From assembly GCF_003201935.1 (NCBI RefSeq), contig NZ_QJJL01000002.1, forward strand, positions 248,001-312,000: a stretch of 64,000 nucleotides of DNA, given 5' to 3'. A program made the position numbers and the translations under genes. Below the pieces are notes generated by a model. That model had not been told where the DNA came from. It did no database searches and saw only the letters and a program-made list of their open reading frames with translations. The stretch is from Loktanella sp. PT4BL. GTDB taxonomy: Bacteria; Pseudomonadota; Alphaproteobacteria; Rhodobacterales; Rhodobacteraceae. Shown here piece after piece: positions 19,018 to 32,642 of this stretch. Position 1 is the first letter of the stretch, and each line of letters starts with the position of its first letter.

Positions 19018-19464
19018 ATGTCGGCGGAAAACGATCTGATCAAACTCTACTCGGGGCGTATTCTGGCGCTGGCTGCGGATATGCCGCGCACAGCACGGCT
19101 GGACCATCCGACAGCGACCGCGAAAAAGCGGGCCCCTTTGTGCGGCTCGACAGTGACCGTGGATCTGGAACTGACCGATGGCGTGATTACGGACTACGGG
19201 CAGGATGTGAAAGCCTGCGCTTTGGGTCAGGCCGCGGCAGCTGTTGTTGGCGCGCATATCGTGGGCCTGACCCTCGACCAAGTGCAAGCCGGCCGTGATG
19301 CGCTCTATGCGATGCTCAAATCAAATGGCCCCGTACCTGCTGCCCCCTTTGGCGATCTGGAGGTTCTCCAACCTGCCAAAGACTATAAAAACCGCCATGC
19401 GTCGATCATGTTGGCCTTTGATGCCACTCTGGACGCCTTGCACAGCCAACAGGCCAGCGCATAA
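19018..19464 (+). CDS. IscU/NifU-like iron-sulfur scaffold family protein
   Basis: Protein of 148 residues with the NifU N-terminal/IscU fold pattern: NDLIKLYSGRILALAADMP, then LCGSTVTVDLELTDGVITDYGQDVKACALGQAAAAVVG. Only two of the three scaffold cysteines can be seen (in LCGST and in KACALGQ); the third, near the C-terminal end in true scaffolds, is missing. Such proteins may carry or repair clusters, but a full scaffold function is doubtful. The ATG at 19018 has AAAGGG upstream; the ATG at 18991 would add a lysine-rich leader. Divergent from hisI. Confidence 0.8.
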   Translation: MSAENDLIKLYSGRILALAADMPRTARLDHPTATAKKRAPLCGSTVTVDLELTDGVITDYGQDVKACALGQAAAAVVGAHIVGLTLDQVQAGRDALYAMLKSNGPVPAAPFGDLEVLQPAKDYKNRHASIMLAFDATLDALHSQQASA

Positions 19465-19499
19465 AAAAAACCGCCGCACATCCGGGCAGATGGCGGCGG
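19463..19499 (-). terminator. Rho-independent terminator on the minus strand
   Basis: Complement of CCGCCGC (19471-19477) and GCGGCGG (19493-19499), extended by four inner pairs (79-82 with 89-92) after a one-base bulge, followed on the minus strand by eight T (complement of 19463-19470). It would end the transcript of the microprotein gene at 19646-19768 about 150 bases after its stop, and it also sits directly behind the convergent IscU-like gene. Confidence 0.85.
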
Positions 19500-19645
19500 C
19501 AGGTTTGAAAACGATCACGACCCGATCCAGTATTCCATGGGGAGAGGCAAAACCCCCGCTTTGGATATCAGACAGGCAGGTCATCAAGCATTGCATTCTT
19601 GGGACAGGGCAATGTGACAGACCGGGCCGTGATCGCCTCGGCAGG

Positions 19646-19768
19646 TCAGATCAGCCCGGGCAAGGCCAATCCAACAATCAGCATGACCATGAGGGCGGCA
19701 ACACCCAAAGCATCGGCGACAATCGTGTCGCGGGAGCGTGCGATAACGGATTTGATCTCTTCAGCCAT
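19646..19768 (-). CDS. 40-residue single-span membrane microprotein, probably SOS-controlled
   Basis: Short frame starting at the ATG whose complement is 19766-19768, with AGGAG nine bases upstream. The product has an amphipathic charged N-terminal half (MAEEIKSVIARSRDTIVADA) and a hydrophobic C-terminal half (LGVAALMVMLIVGLALPGLI), so it should be a single-pass inner-membrane peptide. Upstream are two GTTC-N7-GTTC-type sites (19775-19789 and 19829-19843), the LexA operator pattern known from Rhodobacter and other alphaproteobacteria; one overlaps the ribosome site. A strong terminator follows. It lies 103 bases downstream of recG on the same strand. SOS-induced small membrane peptides in other bacteria (Caulobacter SidA, E. 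coli TisB) block division or depolarise the membrane; a similar role is a hypothesis. I do not recognise a named family. Confidence 0.72.
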   Translation of the reverse strand: MAEEIKSVIARSRDTIVADALGVAALMVMLIVGLALPGLI

Positions 19769-19774
19769 TGGTTT

Positions 19775-19789
19775 GTTCTCCTCATGTTC
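19775..19789. promoter_or_regulatory. LexA-type operator (GTTC-N7-GTTC), proximal box
   Basis: GTTCTCCTCATGTTC matches the alphaproteobacterial LexA direct-repeat operator exactly. In the orientation of the microprotein gene it reads GAAC-ATGAGGA-GAAC and covers the ribosome binding site, so a bound repressor would lie in the transcribed leader or act with the distal box. Confidence 0.6.
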
Positions 19790-19828
19790 TGTTGCCACTT
19801 TGTTCTCACATCATTAACCACCTGTAAA

Positions 19829-19853
19829 GAACTTTTATAGAACATTTGAGAAC
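19829..19853. promoter_or_regulatory. LexA-type operator, distal box with an extra half-site
   Basis: GAAC at 19829-19832 and GAAC at 19840-19843 are spaced by exactly seven bases, i.e. GTTC-N7-GTTC on the minus strand. A third GAAC at 19850-19853 follows with a six-base gap. The spacer contains TATAAA on the minus strand, a possible -10 element for the microprotein promoter. Confidence 0.6.
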
Positions 19854-19871
19854 ATTTTGTGATTTTTGAGG

Positions 19872-24935
<5,064 letters not shown>

Positions 24936-25026
24936 GGCAGTTCTCCGCTATGAGTTCGGTAGTCTTCAATTAAACCAATAAAGGTTAATTAGCCGTTACC
25001 CCCACCGTACCTTTACCAAAAACAAC

Positions 25027-25305
25027 CTATAGTTGTCCATAGCGCTGTAACGCCGTGGCCTTCAACGCCGCCTCGCCGTGCTGGTCCACGGCTGTCTCCC
25101 ACTCAGAAAACTCGTCTTCTGAAAGCGCGTAGGTTTCCAATGCTTCTTTGCGTGTGATCAGCCCCGCACCCACAGCCCGCACCACCGCGGCCTTGCGTGA
25201 CGCAACCCAGCGCCTTGTTTTATGACTGGGCAGGTCCGCCCGCGTCATCACTGTTCCATCAGGCAAGGTCACCGATCTTGGTCCTTCGATTTTACGAATG
25301 TACAT
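25027..25305 (-). CDS. sciP: CtrA inhibitor SciP (DUF1153)
   Basis: Small helix-turn-helix protein of 92 residues that, in Caulobacter, represses CtrA-activated promoters by binding CtrA and DNA. Pattern: MYIRKIEGPRSVTLPDGTVM, then HKTRRWVASRKAAVVRAVGAGLIT and TYALSEDEFSEWETAVDQHG. The start at the ATG with complement 25303-25305 matches the family's 93-residue length; an upstream frame to 25326 is open but would add an unrelated leader. Placed 91 bases upstream of ctrA in the same orientation, which supports the assignment. Confidence 0.93.
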   Translation of the reverse strand: MYIRKIEGPRSVTLPDGTVMTRADLPSHKTRRWVASRKAAVVRAVGAGLITRKEALETYALSEDEFSEWETAVDQHGEAALKATALQRYGQL

Positions 25306-25436
25306 ATTTGCACCCCTTTGTGTCACTCCGGGGGTAAATATCAGGTGAAGGGTTTAATGAGTGGTATAGGGAGGCCTTGAGACTGCATCGCATTTTCCTA
25401 TATTTATCCATGTAAAAGAGGGCTCCGCAACACCAC

Positions 25437-26576
25437 ATGTCACTTGATTCGCCGCTTAATTCGCTCGGCTTTGCCAAGCCGCCCGCACAGACGCGCGTCG
25501 TCGTTGCCATGTCCGGCGGCGTGGACAGTTCTGTCGTGGCCGCCAAACTGGCCGAAGAGGGCTATGATGTGGTGGGTGTGACCCTTCAACTTTATGACCA
25601 TGGCGCGGCTTTGGCCAAAAAGGGTGCCTGCTGCGCGGGCCGTGATATCCATGACGCGCGCCGTGTGGCCGAAGAAATGGGTTTCCCGCATTACGTGCTG
25701 GATTACGAGAACACCTTCCGCGAAGCCGTGATGGATGAGTTCGCCGACAGCTATCTGGGCGGTGCCACCCCTGTGCCCTGCATCCGCTGTAATGAACGTG
25801 TGAAATTCAAGGACCTGCTGGAAACCGCCAAGGACCTTGACGCCGATTGCATGGCGACCGGCCATTATATCCAGCGCAAAATAGGCGCCGAGGGGGCCGA
25901 GCTTCATGCCGCCGCCGATCCCACCAAGGACCAGAGCTATTTTCTGTTCTCGACGACGCAGGAACAGCTGGACTACTTGCGCTTCCCGCTGGGCCATCAT
26001 GCGTCCAAGGAAGAAACACGCGCGCTGGCGGGCAAATACGGGCTGAGTGTCGCGGATAAACCCGACAGTCAGGATATCTGCTTTGTGCCGAATGGCGACT
26101 ATGCTGCGGTGATCGAGAAGCTGCGCCCCGGTGCCGCGGCCCCCGGTGAAATTGTGGATACTGAAGGCAATGTACTGGGCACCCATAAGGGCGTGATCCA
26201 CTACACCATCGGCCAGCGGCGTGGTCTGGGTATCGGCGGGTTGGCCGATCCGCTTTATGTGGTCAAACTGGATGTCGACAAAAAGCAGGTTGTCGTCGGG
26301 CCCAAGGACCTGCTGGCCACCCGCCGCGTGCCGATCCGTGAGATCAACTGGATCGGTGGCGGGAACCTGATGGATATGGGCGAACGGCAGATTGCGGTGC
26401 GCGTGCGCTCCACCCGTCCACCGACGGACGCTGTATTGCGCCCGATCTCCGAGACGGAAGCCGAGGTGGAACTGCTGGTCGCCGAACAAGGCGTCTCGCC
26501 CGGGCAGGCCTGCGTGTTTTATGACCCCGACAGCACACGCGTGCTGGGTGGCGGCTGGATCTGGCGCGGCGCGTAG
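25437..26576 (+). CDS. mnmA: tRNA 2-thiouridylase
   Basis: Thiolates uridine-34 in the wobble position of tRNA-Lys, -Glu and -Gln; 379 residues. PP-loop [13 protein letters not shown] binds ATP; the catalytic cysteine pair is Cys115 in [13 protein letters not shown] and the Cys in [27 protein letters not shown] and [10 protein letters not shown] are further family motifs. The acidic N-terminal extension before RVVVAMSGG is typical of alphaproteobacteria. Divergent from sciP with a 131-base gap. Confidence 0.97.
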   Translation: MSLDSPLNSLGFAKPPAQTRVVVAMSGGVDSSVVAAKLAEEGYDVVGVTLQLYDHGAALAKKGACCAGRDIHDARRVAEEMGFPHYVLDYENTFREAVMDEFADSYLGGATPVPCIRCNERVKFKDLLETAKDLDADCMATGHYIQRKIGAEGAELHAAADPTKDQSYFLFSTTQEQLDYLRFPLGHHASKEETRALAGKYGLSVADKPDSQDICFVPNGDYAAVIEKLRPGAAAPGEIVDTEGNVLGTHKGVIHYTIGQRRGLGIGGLADPLYVVKLDVDKKQVVVGPKDLLATRRVPIREINWIGGGNLMDMGERQIAVRVRSTRPPTDAVLRPISETEAEVELLVAEQGVSPGQACVFYDPDSTRVLGGGWIWRGA

Positions 26577-26685
26577 CTGCATTCTTGACTAACAAAAAAA
26601 CGGTAGAAAAATCCAATCTCCCGCAATAAGGGTAATGCTGTCGCCGTCATGAAATCCGGCGCCTTTAAGCAGCGAAGGACTTGAT

Positions 26686-27777
26686 ATGCCAATCACTTTC
26701 ACGGTTTTCAGCTTGGGCAACCTTGCTGATATCGACACAATTGAAGGTAACACGACTGCCGAAAATGCAGACGCTCTTGTTGGACTAACATTCGGTGGTG
26801 TGGGTGACGCACTTTTGAATTCAGCAGTCACTTTTGCGCCCGGCAGCACCGGTTTCGGTGGCGGAACGCCAAACGCATATGATCAAGACAATAATCCGGC
26901 CGAGACATTCACCATTGATGGTGGGCCTGAGCAGACATTTGACTCTTCAGTCGTCTATAACGCGACGATCACGTATATAGATGGAACAACGGAAACGATT
27001 ACAGCGGTTCTCTTCCAAGATACCGCCGGAAACACCTATCTCGCTCCCGAGTTCTCACCAAACATTGACCAAACGGCGTTGGAAGCGGCGGCGATACGCT
27101 CGCTGACCCTGGATTCGCTGTTTCAGGACACCTATTCCGGTATGGGAGCAGACCGGCAGGCATGGAATTTCGTAACTTGCTATGTCGCAGGCACCATGAT
27201 CATGACGGAAACTGGAGAGTGCCCTATCGATAGGCTTGTTGTTGGCGATCTGGTAGAAACCCGTGATCGCGGTCTGCAGCCCATCCGCTGGATTGGCATG
27301 AGCCAAGTGATCGGGACAGGCAAGCTGGCTCCAGTGCGGTTTGTCGCGGGGGCACTTGGTCCAAACACCCCGGCACGCGACCTACTGGTGTCACGACAGC
27401 ACCGTATGCTGGTGTCGTCGCGCGTTTGTGAGCGGATGTTTGGCAGTGCCGAAATTCTGGTACCAGCCATTCGGCTGACAGATCTTGCCGGGGTCTATGT
27501 GGAAGAAACGGCAGAGCCCGTTAATTATTATCATATGATGACCGATCATCATGACATAATCTATGCCGAGGGTACGCCAAGCGAAACGCTGTTGACTGGC
27601 CCTCATGCCATTGAGGCGCTGCCTGATGAAGCACTTGACGAGTTGTTGGCGATCTTTCCGAACATCTTGCAAGAAATACCAGAACCGGCCCGCCAGATTG
27701 AGCGTGGCAAACGCATTGATCAGTTGATTAGACGACATCAGCGTAACGCAGTGCCATTCGTTAGCAGCGTTGGCTAA
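26686..27777 (+). CDS. Hint (Hedgehog/intein) domain protein, long form with N-terminal domain
   Basis: Protein of 363 residues. Residues 1-160 form an acidic, Thr/Asp/Gly-rich region with beta-strand-like repeats (ETFTIDGGPEQTF, NATITYIDGTTETIT), resembling secreted or surface domains but without a recognised signal peptide. The Hint part begins at Cys165 in NFVTCYVAGTMIMTETGE, continues with VVGDLVETRDRGLQPIRWIG, block-B His239 in VSRQHRML, and EILVPAIRLTDL and HDIIYAEGTPSETLL. If Cys165 acts like other Hint nucleophiles it would cleave after residue 164 and free or modify the N-terminal domain. The C-terminal 50 residues are helical and charged. A shorter paralogue is at 7936-8634. Function unknown. 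Confidence 0.85.
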   Translation: MPITFTVFSLGNLADIDTIEGNTTAENADALVGLTFGGVGDALLNSAVTFAPGSTGFGGGTPNAYDQDNNPAETFTIDGGPEQTFDSSVVYNATITYIDGTTETITAVLFQDTAGNTYLAPEFSPNIDQTALEAAAIRSLTLDSLFQDTYSGMGADRQAWNFVTCYVAGTMIMTETGECPIDRLVVGDLVETRDRGLQPIRWIGMSQVIGTGKLAPVRFVAGALGPNTPARDLLVSRQHRMLVSSRVCERMFGSAEILVPAIRLTDLAGVYVEETAEPVNYYHMMTDHHDIIYAEGTPSETLLTGPHAIEALPDEALDELLAIFPNILQEIPEPARQIERGKRIDQLIRRHQRNAVPFVSSVG

Positions 27778-27902
27778 CGCTCAGACTGCAGAGCAGCGGC
27801 ATGCAACGAAAGGTCACATGTCTGTGTGCCCTCTGGCTTTTTGTGCGCTGACTTGCCCCAATTAGGGACCAGATAAGCGACACCCGCACAAGGAGCCCTG
27901 AC

Positions 27903-28361
27903 ATGACCATCACACGACGCCACCTTCTGACCGCAGCCATCGCTGCACCCGCTTTCGCCGCCTTTGCACCCCGCGTCATGGCGGCCACGCCCGAGGTTTA
28001 TGCCGAGAACGGCATTGCCGTGGATGGCTCTGATGTTGTCGGGTACTTCACCCAAGGCGCCCCCGTTGCGGGCAATCCCGAGATCACGTTTGATTATATG
28101 GGTGCGACATGGCTCTTCGCATCAGCCGAGAACCGCGATGCATTTGCCGCTGATCCTGCCCGTTATGCGCCGCAATACGGCGGTTATTGCGCCTATGCGG
28201 TCAGCCAGGGCTACACCGCACCCACCGTGCCCGAGGCATGGTCGATCGTGGACGACAAGCTTTACCTGAATTTCTCAACCAGCGTGCGCCGCCGTTGGGA
28301 ACGCGATATTCCCGGCCATATCGCGGCGGCGGATGCCAACTGGCCCGGCGTTCTGGCGTAA
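27903..28361 (+). CDS. Tat-exported YHS-domain protein
   Basis: Protein of 152 residues with a twin-arginine signal (MTITRRHLLTAAIAAPAFA, cleavage probably after VMA) and a periplasmic YHS-like domain: GIAVDGSDVVGYFTQGAPV, ATWLFASAENRDAFAADPARYAPQ and YGGYCAYAVSQG, with the single conserved Cys in GGYCAYAV. YHS domains often sit with metal or heme transport, but no such partner is adjacent. An AGGAG site precedes the ATG. Followed by a perfect hairpin and a convergent rhodanese gene. Confidence 0.88.
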   Translation: MTITRRHLLTAAIAAPAFAAFAPRVMAATPEVYAENGIAVDGSDVVGYFTQGAPVAGNPEITFDYMGATWLFASAENRDAFAADPARYAPQYGGYCAYAVSQGYTAPTVPEAWSIVDDKLYLNFSTSVRRRWERDIPGHIAAADANWPGVLA

Positions 28362-28368
28362 CGGCTTT

Positions 28369-28390
28369 GGGCGGACCAAATGGTCCGCCC
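28369..28390. terminator. Hairpin between convergent YHS and rhodanese genes
   Basis: GGGCGGACC (28369-28377) and GGTCCGCCC (28382-28390) pair perfectly around AAAT. It lies between two convergent stop codons and probably ends both transcripts, although neither side has a long T tract. Confidence 0.6.
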
Positions 28391-28403
28391 GAACCTGATA
28401 GGT

Positions 28404-28748
28404 CTAAAGCTTGCGGTAAGCGCCCAAGCCGCCTGCGATGAACTTGGCGTTGCGATAGCCCATGTTTTTCAGCGTTGCCGCCGAGAGCGCACCACGGTTG
28501 TAGGCGTTGCAATAGCACAGGATGGTGGTGTCGAGGTCACTGATTTCGCCTTCGACATTCATCTCGAGCTTCCCGCGGCTGATATTGATCGAACCCGGGA
28601 TATGATAGGCGTCATGCTCTTCCTTGTCCCGGATATCGAGCGCCACCGCACCCGCCGCAATCAGCGCATCCACATCTTCGGGTTTGACTTCTTCGACCTG
28701 CGCGCGAGCCGCATCAGCCATTGCCTGAAATTTCTCTGTATATGCCAT
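28404..28748 (-). CDS. Rhodanese-like domain protein
   Basis: Single-domain rhodanese of 114 residues. Family blocks: GAVALDIRDKEEHDAYHIPGS and the active-site loop LCYCNAYNRGALSAATLKNMGY, where the first or second Cys of CYC would carry the persulfide, then FIAGGLGAYRKL. No signal peptide, so it is probably cytoplasmic. The active loop is unusual in having Asn-Ala-Tyr-Asn after the Cys where many rhodaneses have a basic loop. Divergent from the P-loop protein gene. Confidence 0.88.
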   Translation of the reverse strand: MAYTEKFQAMADAARAQVEEVKPEDVDALIAAGAVALDIRDKEEHDAYHIPGSINISRGKLEMNVEGEISDLDTTILCYCNAYNRGALSAATLKNMGYRNAKFIAGGLGAYRKL

Positions 28749-28896
28749 GGGGTTGATCCTGTGTTTGAAAACCGTCGGGGGCCTGACTACCGCGCTTATC
28801 GGCCCGGATCAGTGATGAAGTCACCAACCGTGGATAAAAAGATGCCAATGAAAAAATCACTGGCGGATTTTTGTCTACACCGTTACCCAAAGCGCC

Positions 28897-29760
28897 ATGA
28901 TTTACACATCCGCATCCCAGTGGCGTAACGCCCCCCAAAAACGTGTTCTGCTGTTTGCCATGTCCGGTCTGGGCAAGACCTATCTGTCGAACATGCTGCG
29001 CAGCACAGGTGACTGGTTTCACTACTCGATCGATTACCGGATCGGGACCCGCTATATGGGTGAGCTGATTGCGGATAACGCCAAGCGCGAAGCCATGAAG
29101 GTGCCCTTCCTGCGCGATCTCCTGCGCTCGGACAGCATCTATATCGGCTCGAATATCTCGTTCAACGATCTGCGCCCGATGTCGTCCTATCTGGGCAAAC
29201 CGGGTGATCCTGCCCTGGGTGGGCTGCCGTGGGATGAATACACCCGCCGTCAGGACCAGTTCCAGCAGGCCGAAATCGCGGCACTGCATGACACGGGGCA
29301 TTTCATCGAACGCTCCAGCAGGCTTTACCAGTATCCGCATTTTGTCTGTGACACGGGCGGATCCATCTGTGAATGGGTCGATGTGAATGACCCTGATGAT
29401 CCGATCATGACCGATCTGGCCGCCAAGACCCTGATGGTCTGGATCAAAGGCACTGACGAGCATACCGCCGAACTGATCCGGCGCTTTGATCGCGAACCCA
29501 AGCCGATGTCCTATGATCCGGCCTTCCTGTTGGAGACATGGAATGCCTATCTGGATGAGTTCAACGTGGCCCCTGACAAGGTGAATCCCGATGATTTCAT
29601 CCGTTGGGCCTTTGCCAAGGCGCTGGCGCACCGCCAGCCGCGCTATCAGGCGATGGCGGACAAATGGGGCATCACCGTCCCGCAACATGCCGTTGAGAAG
29701 GTCAAGGATACGGAGGGCTTTGTCAGCATGATCGCTGACGCCCTTGAGATGCGCGGCTAA
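28897..29760 (+). CDS. P-loop NTPase family protein upstream of metA
   Basis: Cytoplasmic protein of 287 residues. The N-terminal LLFAMSGLGKTYLSNMLRSTG is a nucleotide-binding P-loop of the kinase type (GLGKTY), and YSIDYRIGTRYMG follows. Later segments (HFVCDTGGSICEWVDV, LMVWIKGTDEHTAELIRRF) suggest a nucleotide-kinase-like fold. I recognise it as a conserved protein of this bacterial group, without a known substrate. It ends 37 bases before metA and probably shares its transcript. No SAM-type riboswitch was recognised in the 150 bases before it. Confidence 0.75.
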   Translation: MIYTSASQWRNAPQKRVLLFAMSGLGKTYLSNMLRSTGDWFHYSIDYRIGTRYMGELIADNAKREAMKVPFLRDLLRSDSIYIGSNISFNDLRPMSSYLGKPGDPALGGLPWDEYTRRQDQFQQAEIAALHDTGHFIERSSRLYQYPHFVCDTGGSICEWVDVNDPDDPIMTDLAAKTLMVWIKGTDEHTAELIRRFDREPKPMSYDPAFLLETWNAYLDEFNVAPDKVNPDDFIRWAFAKALAHRQPRYQAMADKWGITVPQHAVEKVKDTEGFVSMIADALEMRG

Positions 29761-29797
29761 GCCGCCTATCTCTGCCGTCTTATCTTGGATGTGAACA

Positions 29798-30715
29798 ATG
29801 CCTATTAAACTGCCCAGTGCCCTGCCCGCCTATAACGTTCTGTCGAACGAAGGCGTTATGGTGCTTGATGAAGACACTGCCTCCCGTCAGGACATCCGCC
29901 CGCTGCGGATTGCATTGCTGAACCTGATGCCCAAAAAGATCCAGACCGAGAACCAGTTCGCGCGCCTGATCGGGGCAACACCTTTGCAGATTGAATTGTC
30001 GCTTGTGCGGATGTCCGAGCACCAGACCAAGAATACCGCCGCCGAGCATATGGAAGAATTCTATCGCCCGTTTTCAGAGGTGAAGGACGAGAAATTCGAC
30101 GGGCTGATCATCACAGGCGCCCCGATCGAGCATTTGCCGTTCCATGATGTGACCTATTGGGATGAACTGACGGAGGTCTTCGACTGGACCCAGAGCAATG
30201 TGCATTCCACCTTTGGCGTTTGCTGGGGCGGGATGGCGATGATCAATTATTTCCACGGTGTGCAGAAACATCTCTTGGATCACAAAGCCTTTGGCTGTTT
30301 TCGTCACCATGTCACCGATCCTGCCTCACCCTATTTGCGCGGGTTCTCGGATGATTGCGTGATCCCTGTCAGCCGCTGGACAGAGATGCGTCAGGATGAA
30401 ATTGATGCCGCGGGCGGCCTGAAGACGCTGATTACCAGCGATGACGCGGGTCCTGCCCTTGTCGAGGACCCGGCACATCGCGCGCTCTATATTTTCAATC
30501 ATTTTGAATATGATAGCGGCACGCTTAAGCAGGAATATGACCGCGATATCAGCAATGGCACGCCGATCAATGTGCCTATGAATTACTATCCGGGTGATGA
30601 CCCTACGAAACAACCTCAAAATAGGTGGAGAAGTCACGCGCATCTCCTATATGGAAACTGGATAAACGAAATTTACCAGACCACCCATTTTGAGTTGGAT
30701 AAAATTGGCAGTTAA
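29798..30715 (+). CDS. metA: Homoserine O-acyltransferase MetA
   Basis: First committed step of methionine synthesis: acylation of homoserine from acetyl- or succinyl-CoA; 305 residues. The catalytic triad is in place: Cys142 in [10 protein letters not shown], His235 and Glu237 in [10 protein letters not shown]. Starts [20 protein letters not shown]. Many MetA proteins named succinyltransferases actually use acetyl-CoA; the residue that decides this cannot be judged safely here. The C-terminal end overlaps the candidate TTG start of the next gene by 26 bases. Confidence 0.95.
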   Translation: MPIKLPSALPAYNVLSNEGVMVLDEDTASRQDIRPLRIALLNLMPKKIQTENQFARLIGATPLQIELSLVRMSEHQTKNTAAEHMEEFYRPFSEVKDEKFDGLIITGAPIEHLPFHDVTYWDELTEVFDWTQSNVHSTFGVCWGGMAMINYFHGVQKHLLDHKAFGCFRHHVTDPASPYLRGFSDDCVIPVSRWTEMRQDEIDAAGGLKTLITSDDAGPALVEDPAHRALYIFNHFEYDSGTLKQEYDRDISNGTPINVPMNYYPGDDPTKQPQNRWRSHAHLLYGNWINEIYQTTHFELDKIGS

Positions 30716-31691
30716 AACCCTTTCCGTCATTCTCGGTGTAACAGCGCTCGCAACCGCCGTGATCTCGCAATACCGCGCCGCGCAGGCAACCACGCAATAC
30801 CCGCCGCTGGGTCAGTTCGTCGATGTCACCGGCGGACAGGTGCATTACGTCCAGGACGGCAGCGGACCGCACTTGGTGCTGTTGCATGGTGCGGGTGGTA
30901 ACCTGCGCGAATGGACGTTTGATCTGATGAACCGGCTGACCGACCGTTATACGGTCACAGCCTTTGATCGCCCGGGGTTGGGGTATACCGACAGGGTGCC
31001 CGGCATTGCCACCGGCCTGACCGCGACCGAGGGCGACAGCCCGCAGGCGCAAGCGGCCATGCTGCGTGAAGCCGCCGAAAAACTCGGGATCACAGATCCG
31101 ATTGTGGCAGGGCACAGCTTTGGCGGGATCGTGTCCTATGCCTGGGCCGTTGCTGGTTTGGATCAAGATAGCCCAGCGAATGCGTCGGCAATTGTGTCCT
31201 TTGCCGGCGTGACCATGCCGTGGCCAGGCGGGTTGGACAGATACTATACCGTCAATGGCAGCGCCTTTGGCGGTGTCATCACAATCCCGGCAATCTCGGC
31301 CTTTGTGCCGCCTTCGGTGGTGGATAGCAGCATTGAAGCGACCTTTGCCCCACAAAGCGCGCCTGCAGGCTATGCCGACTACATCGGCGCTGGGCTGACG
31401 CTGCGGCCATCCAGCATGCGCGCCAATACGCGGCAGGTGAACACATCGCGCCCGCATGTGGTGCAACTCTCCCAGCGGTATCCGGAGCTCACGCTGCCGA
31501 TTGAGATTCTGCACGGCGAGGAAGACACAACCGTGCCGATCCACATTCACGCCGAAGAGATCGCGAAAATCGTGCCACAAGTGAACACAACCCGCCTGCC
31601 CGGCGTTGGCCATATGCCCCATCACGCAGACCCGCTTGCCGCGATCAGCGCGATTGACCGCGCAGCACTGCGCGCGGGTATCCAGCCCTAG
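30690..31691 (+). CDS. Alpha/beta hydrolase with N-terminal membrane anchor
   Basis: Hydrolase of about 333 residues. A hydrophobic N-terminal segment ([20 protein letters not shown]) probably anchors it, with the enzyme domain outside the cytoplasm. Catalytic residues: oxyanion [10 protein letters not shown], nucleophile Ser in [12 protein letters not shown], Asp in [11 protein letters not shown] and His in [11 protein letters not shown]. No ATG fits before the membrane segment; the TTG at 30690, inside the end of metA, or the TTG at 30705 are the likely starts. Substrate unknown. Confidence 0.85.
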   Translation: MSWIKLAVKTLSVILGVTALATAVISQYRAAQATTQYPPLGQFVDVTGGQVHYVQDGSGPHLVLLHGAGGNLREWTFDLMNRLTDRYTVTAFDRPGLGYTDRVPGIATGLTATEGDSPQAQAAMLREAAEKLGITDPIVAGHSFGGIVSYAWAVAGLDQDSPANASAIVSFAGVTMPWPGGLDRYYTVNGSAFGGVITIPAISAFVPPSVVDSSIEATFAPQSAPAGYADYIGAGLTLRPSSMRANTRQVNTSRPHVVQLSQRYPELTLPIEILHGEEDTTVPIHIHAEEIAKIVPQVNTTRLPGVGHMPHHADPLAAISAIDRAALRAGIQP

Positions 31692-31772
31692 CCGGCCCTA
31701 TGCGCAGAAAGCCGAATTGCGCTTCTGGACACAAACCCCCATATATGGCGTGCGAGGTTCGGGAGAGTTTTC

Positions 31773-32642
31773 ATGGATTTACCTTTTGATGGCGGGATCA
31801 GCCGCTATTTTACTGAAGATGCTCCTGCGGACGTGCGTGACGCGGTTGTAGCCGCCGACAAGGATGACATCATCAACCCTGCCTTTCCCTATCAGGACCG
31901 CTGGAAGCGCAGCGAATACGAGGCCGAACTGGCAGCCCTGCAGATCGAACTGGTCCGGATGCAGGCATGGGCGCGCGAAACGGGACGCCGGATCGCAGTG
32001 GTTTTCGAAGGGCGTGACGCAGCCGGAAAAGGTGGCACAATCAAACGCTTGCGCGAGAACCTTAATCCGCGTGGCGCCAAACTGGTCGCACTCTCCAAGC
32101 CAACTGACGTGGAAGCCGCGCAATGGTATTTCCAGCGCTACATTGCCCATCTGCCCGCGAAAGGTGAAATCACGATCTTTGACCGCAGCTGGTACAATCG
32201 CGGCGTGGTCGAGCATGTTTTCGGCTTTTGCACGCCGGAACAACGTGAACGCTGGTTTGCGCAGGTCCCCGAGTTCGAAGACATGCTGGTCCATGAAGGG
32301 ATCACACTGGTCAAAATCTGGCTTAATGTCGGGCGTGCCACACAGCTCAAACGCTTTCTCGACCGCGAAAAAGACCCGCTGAAGCAATGGAAGCTCAGCT
32401 GGATCGACGTCGAGGGCCTGAGCAAATGGGACGCCTACACAGATGCGATCGCGGAGACGCTTGAGCGGACCCACACGGACTACGCTCCCTGGACGATTGT
32501 CCGCTCAGACGACAAGCGCCGCGCACGCGTGCAGGTGATCCGGCATCTCTTGGGCCAGCTTGATTACCCGATGAAGGATGAAACTGCCGTCACCCCCACA
32601 GATGACAAGATCCTGGGGGGGCCTGACCTCTGGCATGGCTAA
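31773..32642 (+). CDS. ppk2: Polyphosphate kinase 2
   Basis: Phosphotransferase that uses polyphosphate to phosphorylate nucleotides (or the reverse); 289 residues, a single PPK2 domain. Walker [18 protein letters not shown], the lid [15 protein letters not shown], Walker [15 protein letters not shown] and the [14 protein letters not shown] block are all typical. Start ATG at 31773 with GGGAGAG upstream. Its stop lies inside the start of the TetR gene (8-base overlap ATGGCTAA at 32635-32642). Class within PPK2 not decided. Confidence 0.94.
   Translation: MDLPFDGGISRYFTEDAPADVRDAVVAADKDDIINPAFPYQDRWKRSEYEAELAALQIELVRMQAWARETGRRIAVVFEGRDAAGKGGTIKRLRENLNPRGAKLVALSKPTDVEAAQWYFQRYIAHLPAKGEITIFDRSWYNRGVVEHVFGFCTPEQRERWFAQVPEFEDMLVHEGITLVKIWLNVGRATQLKRFLDREKDPLKQWKLSWIDVEGLSKWDAYTDAIAETLERTHTDYAPWTIVRSDDKRRARVQVIRHLLGQLDYPMKDETAVTPTDDKILGGPDLWHG

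Noticed and set aside
24970..24988. Two TTAA motifs upstream of ctrA as a CtrA autoregulatory box
   Set aside because: The spacing is 11 bases; the canonical site is TTAA-N7-TTAA. Kept only as half-sites.
28749..28896. A SAM-type riboswitch ahead of the P-loop protein-metA pair
   Set aside because: I looked for SAM-II-like conserved bases and pseudoknot pairing and did not find them; the 37 bases directly before metA are too short.
30690..30715. The metA/hydrolase overlap as evidence of a frameshift fusion
   Set aside because: MetA keeps a normal length and C-terminus, and the hydrolase has a complete catalytic triad with its own membrane segment; a simple overlap explains it.
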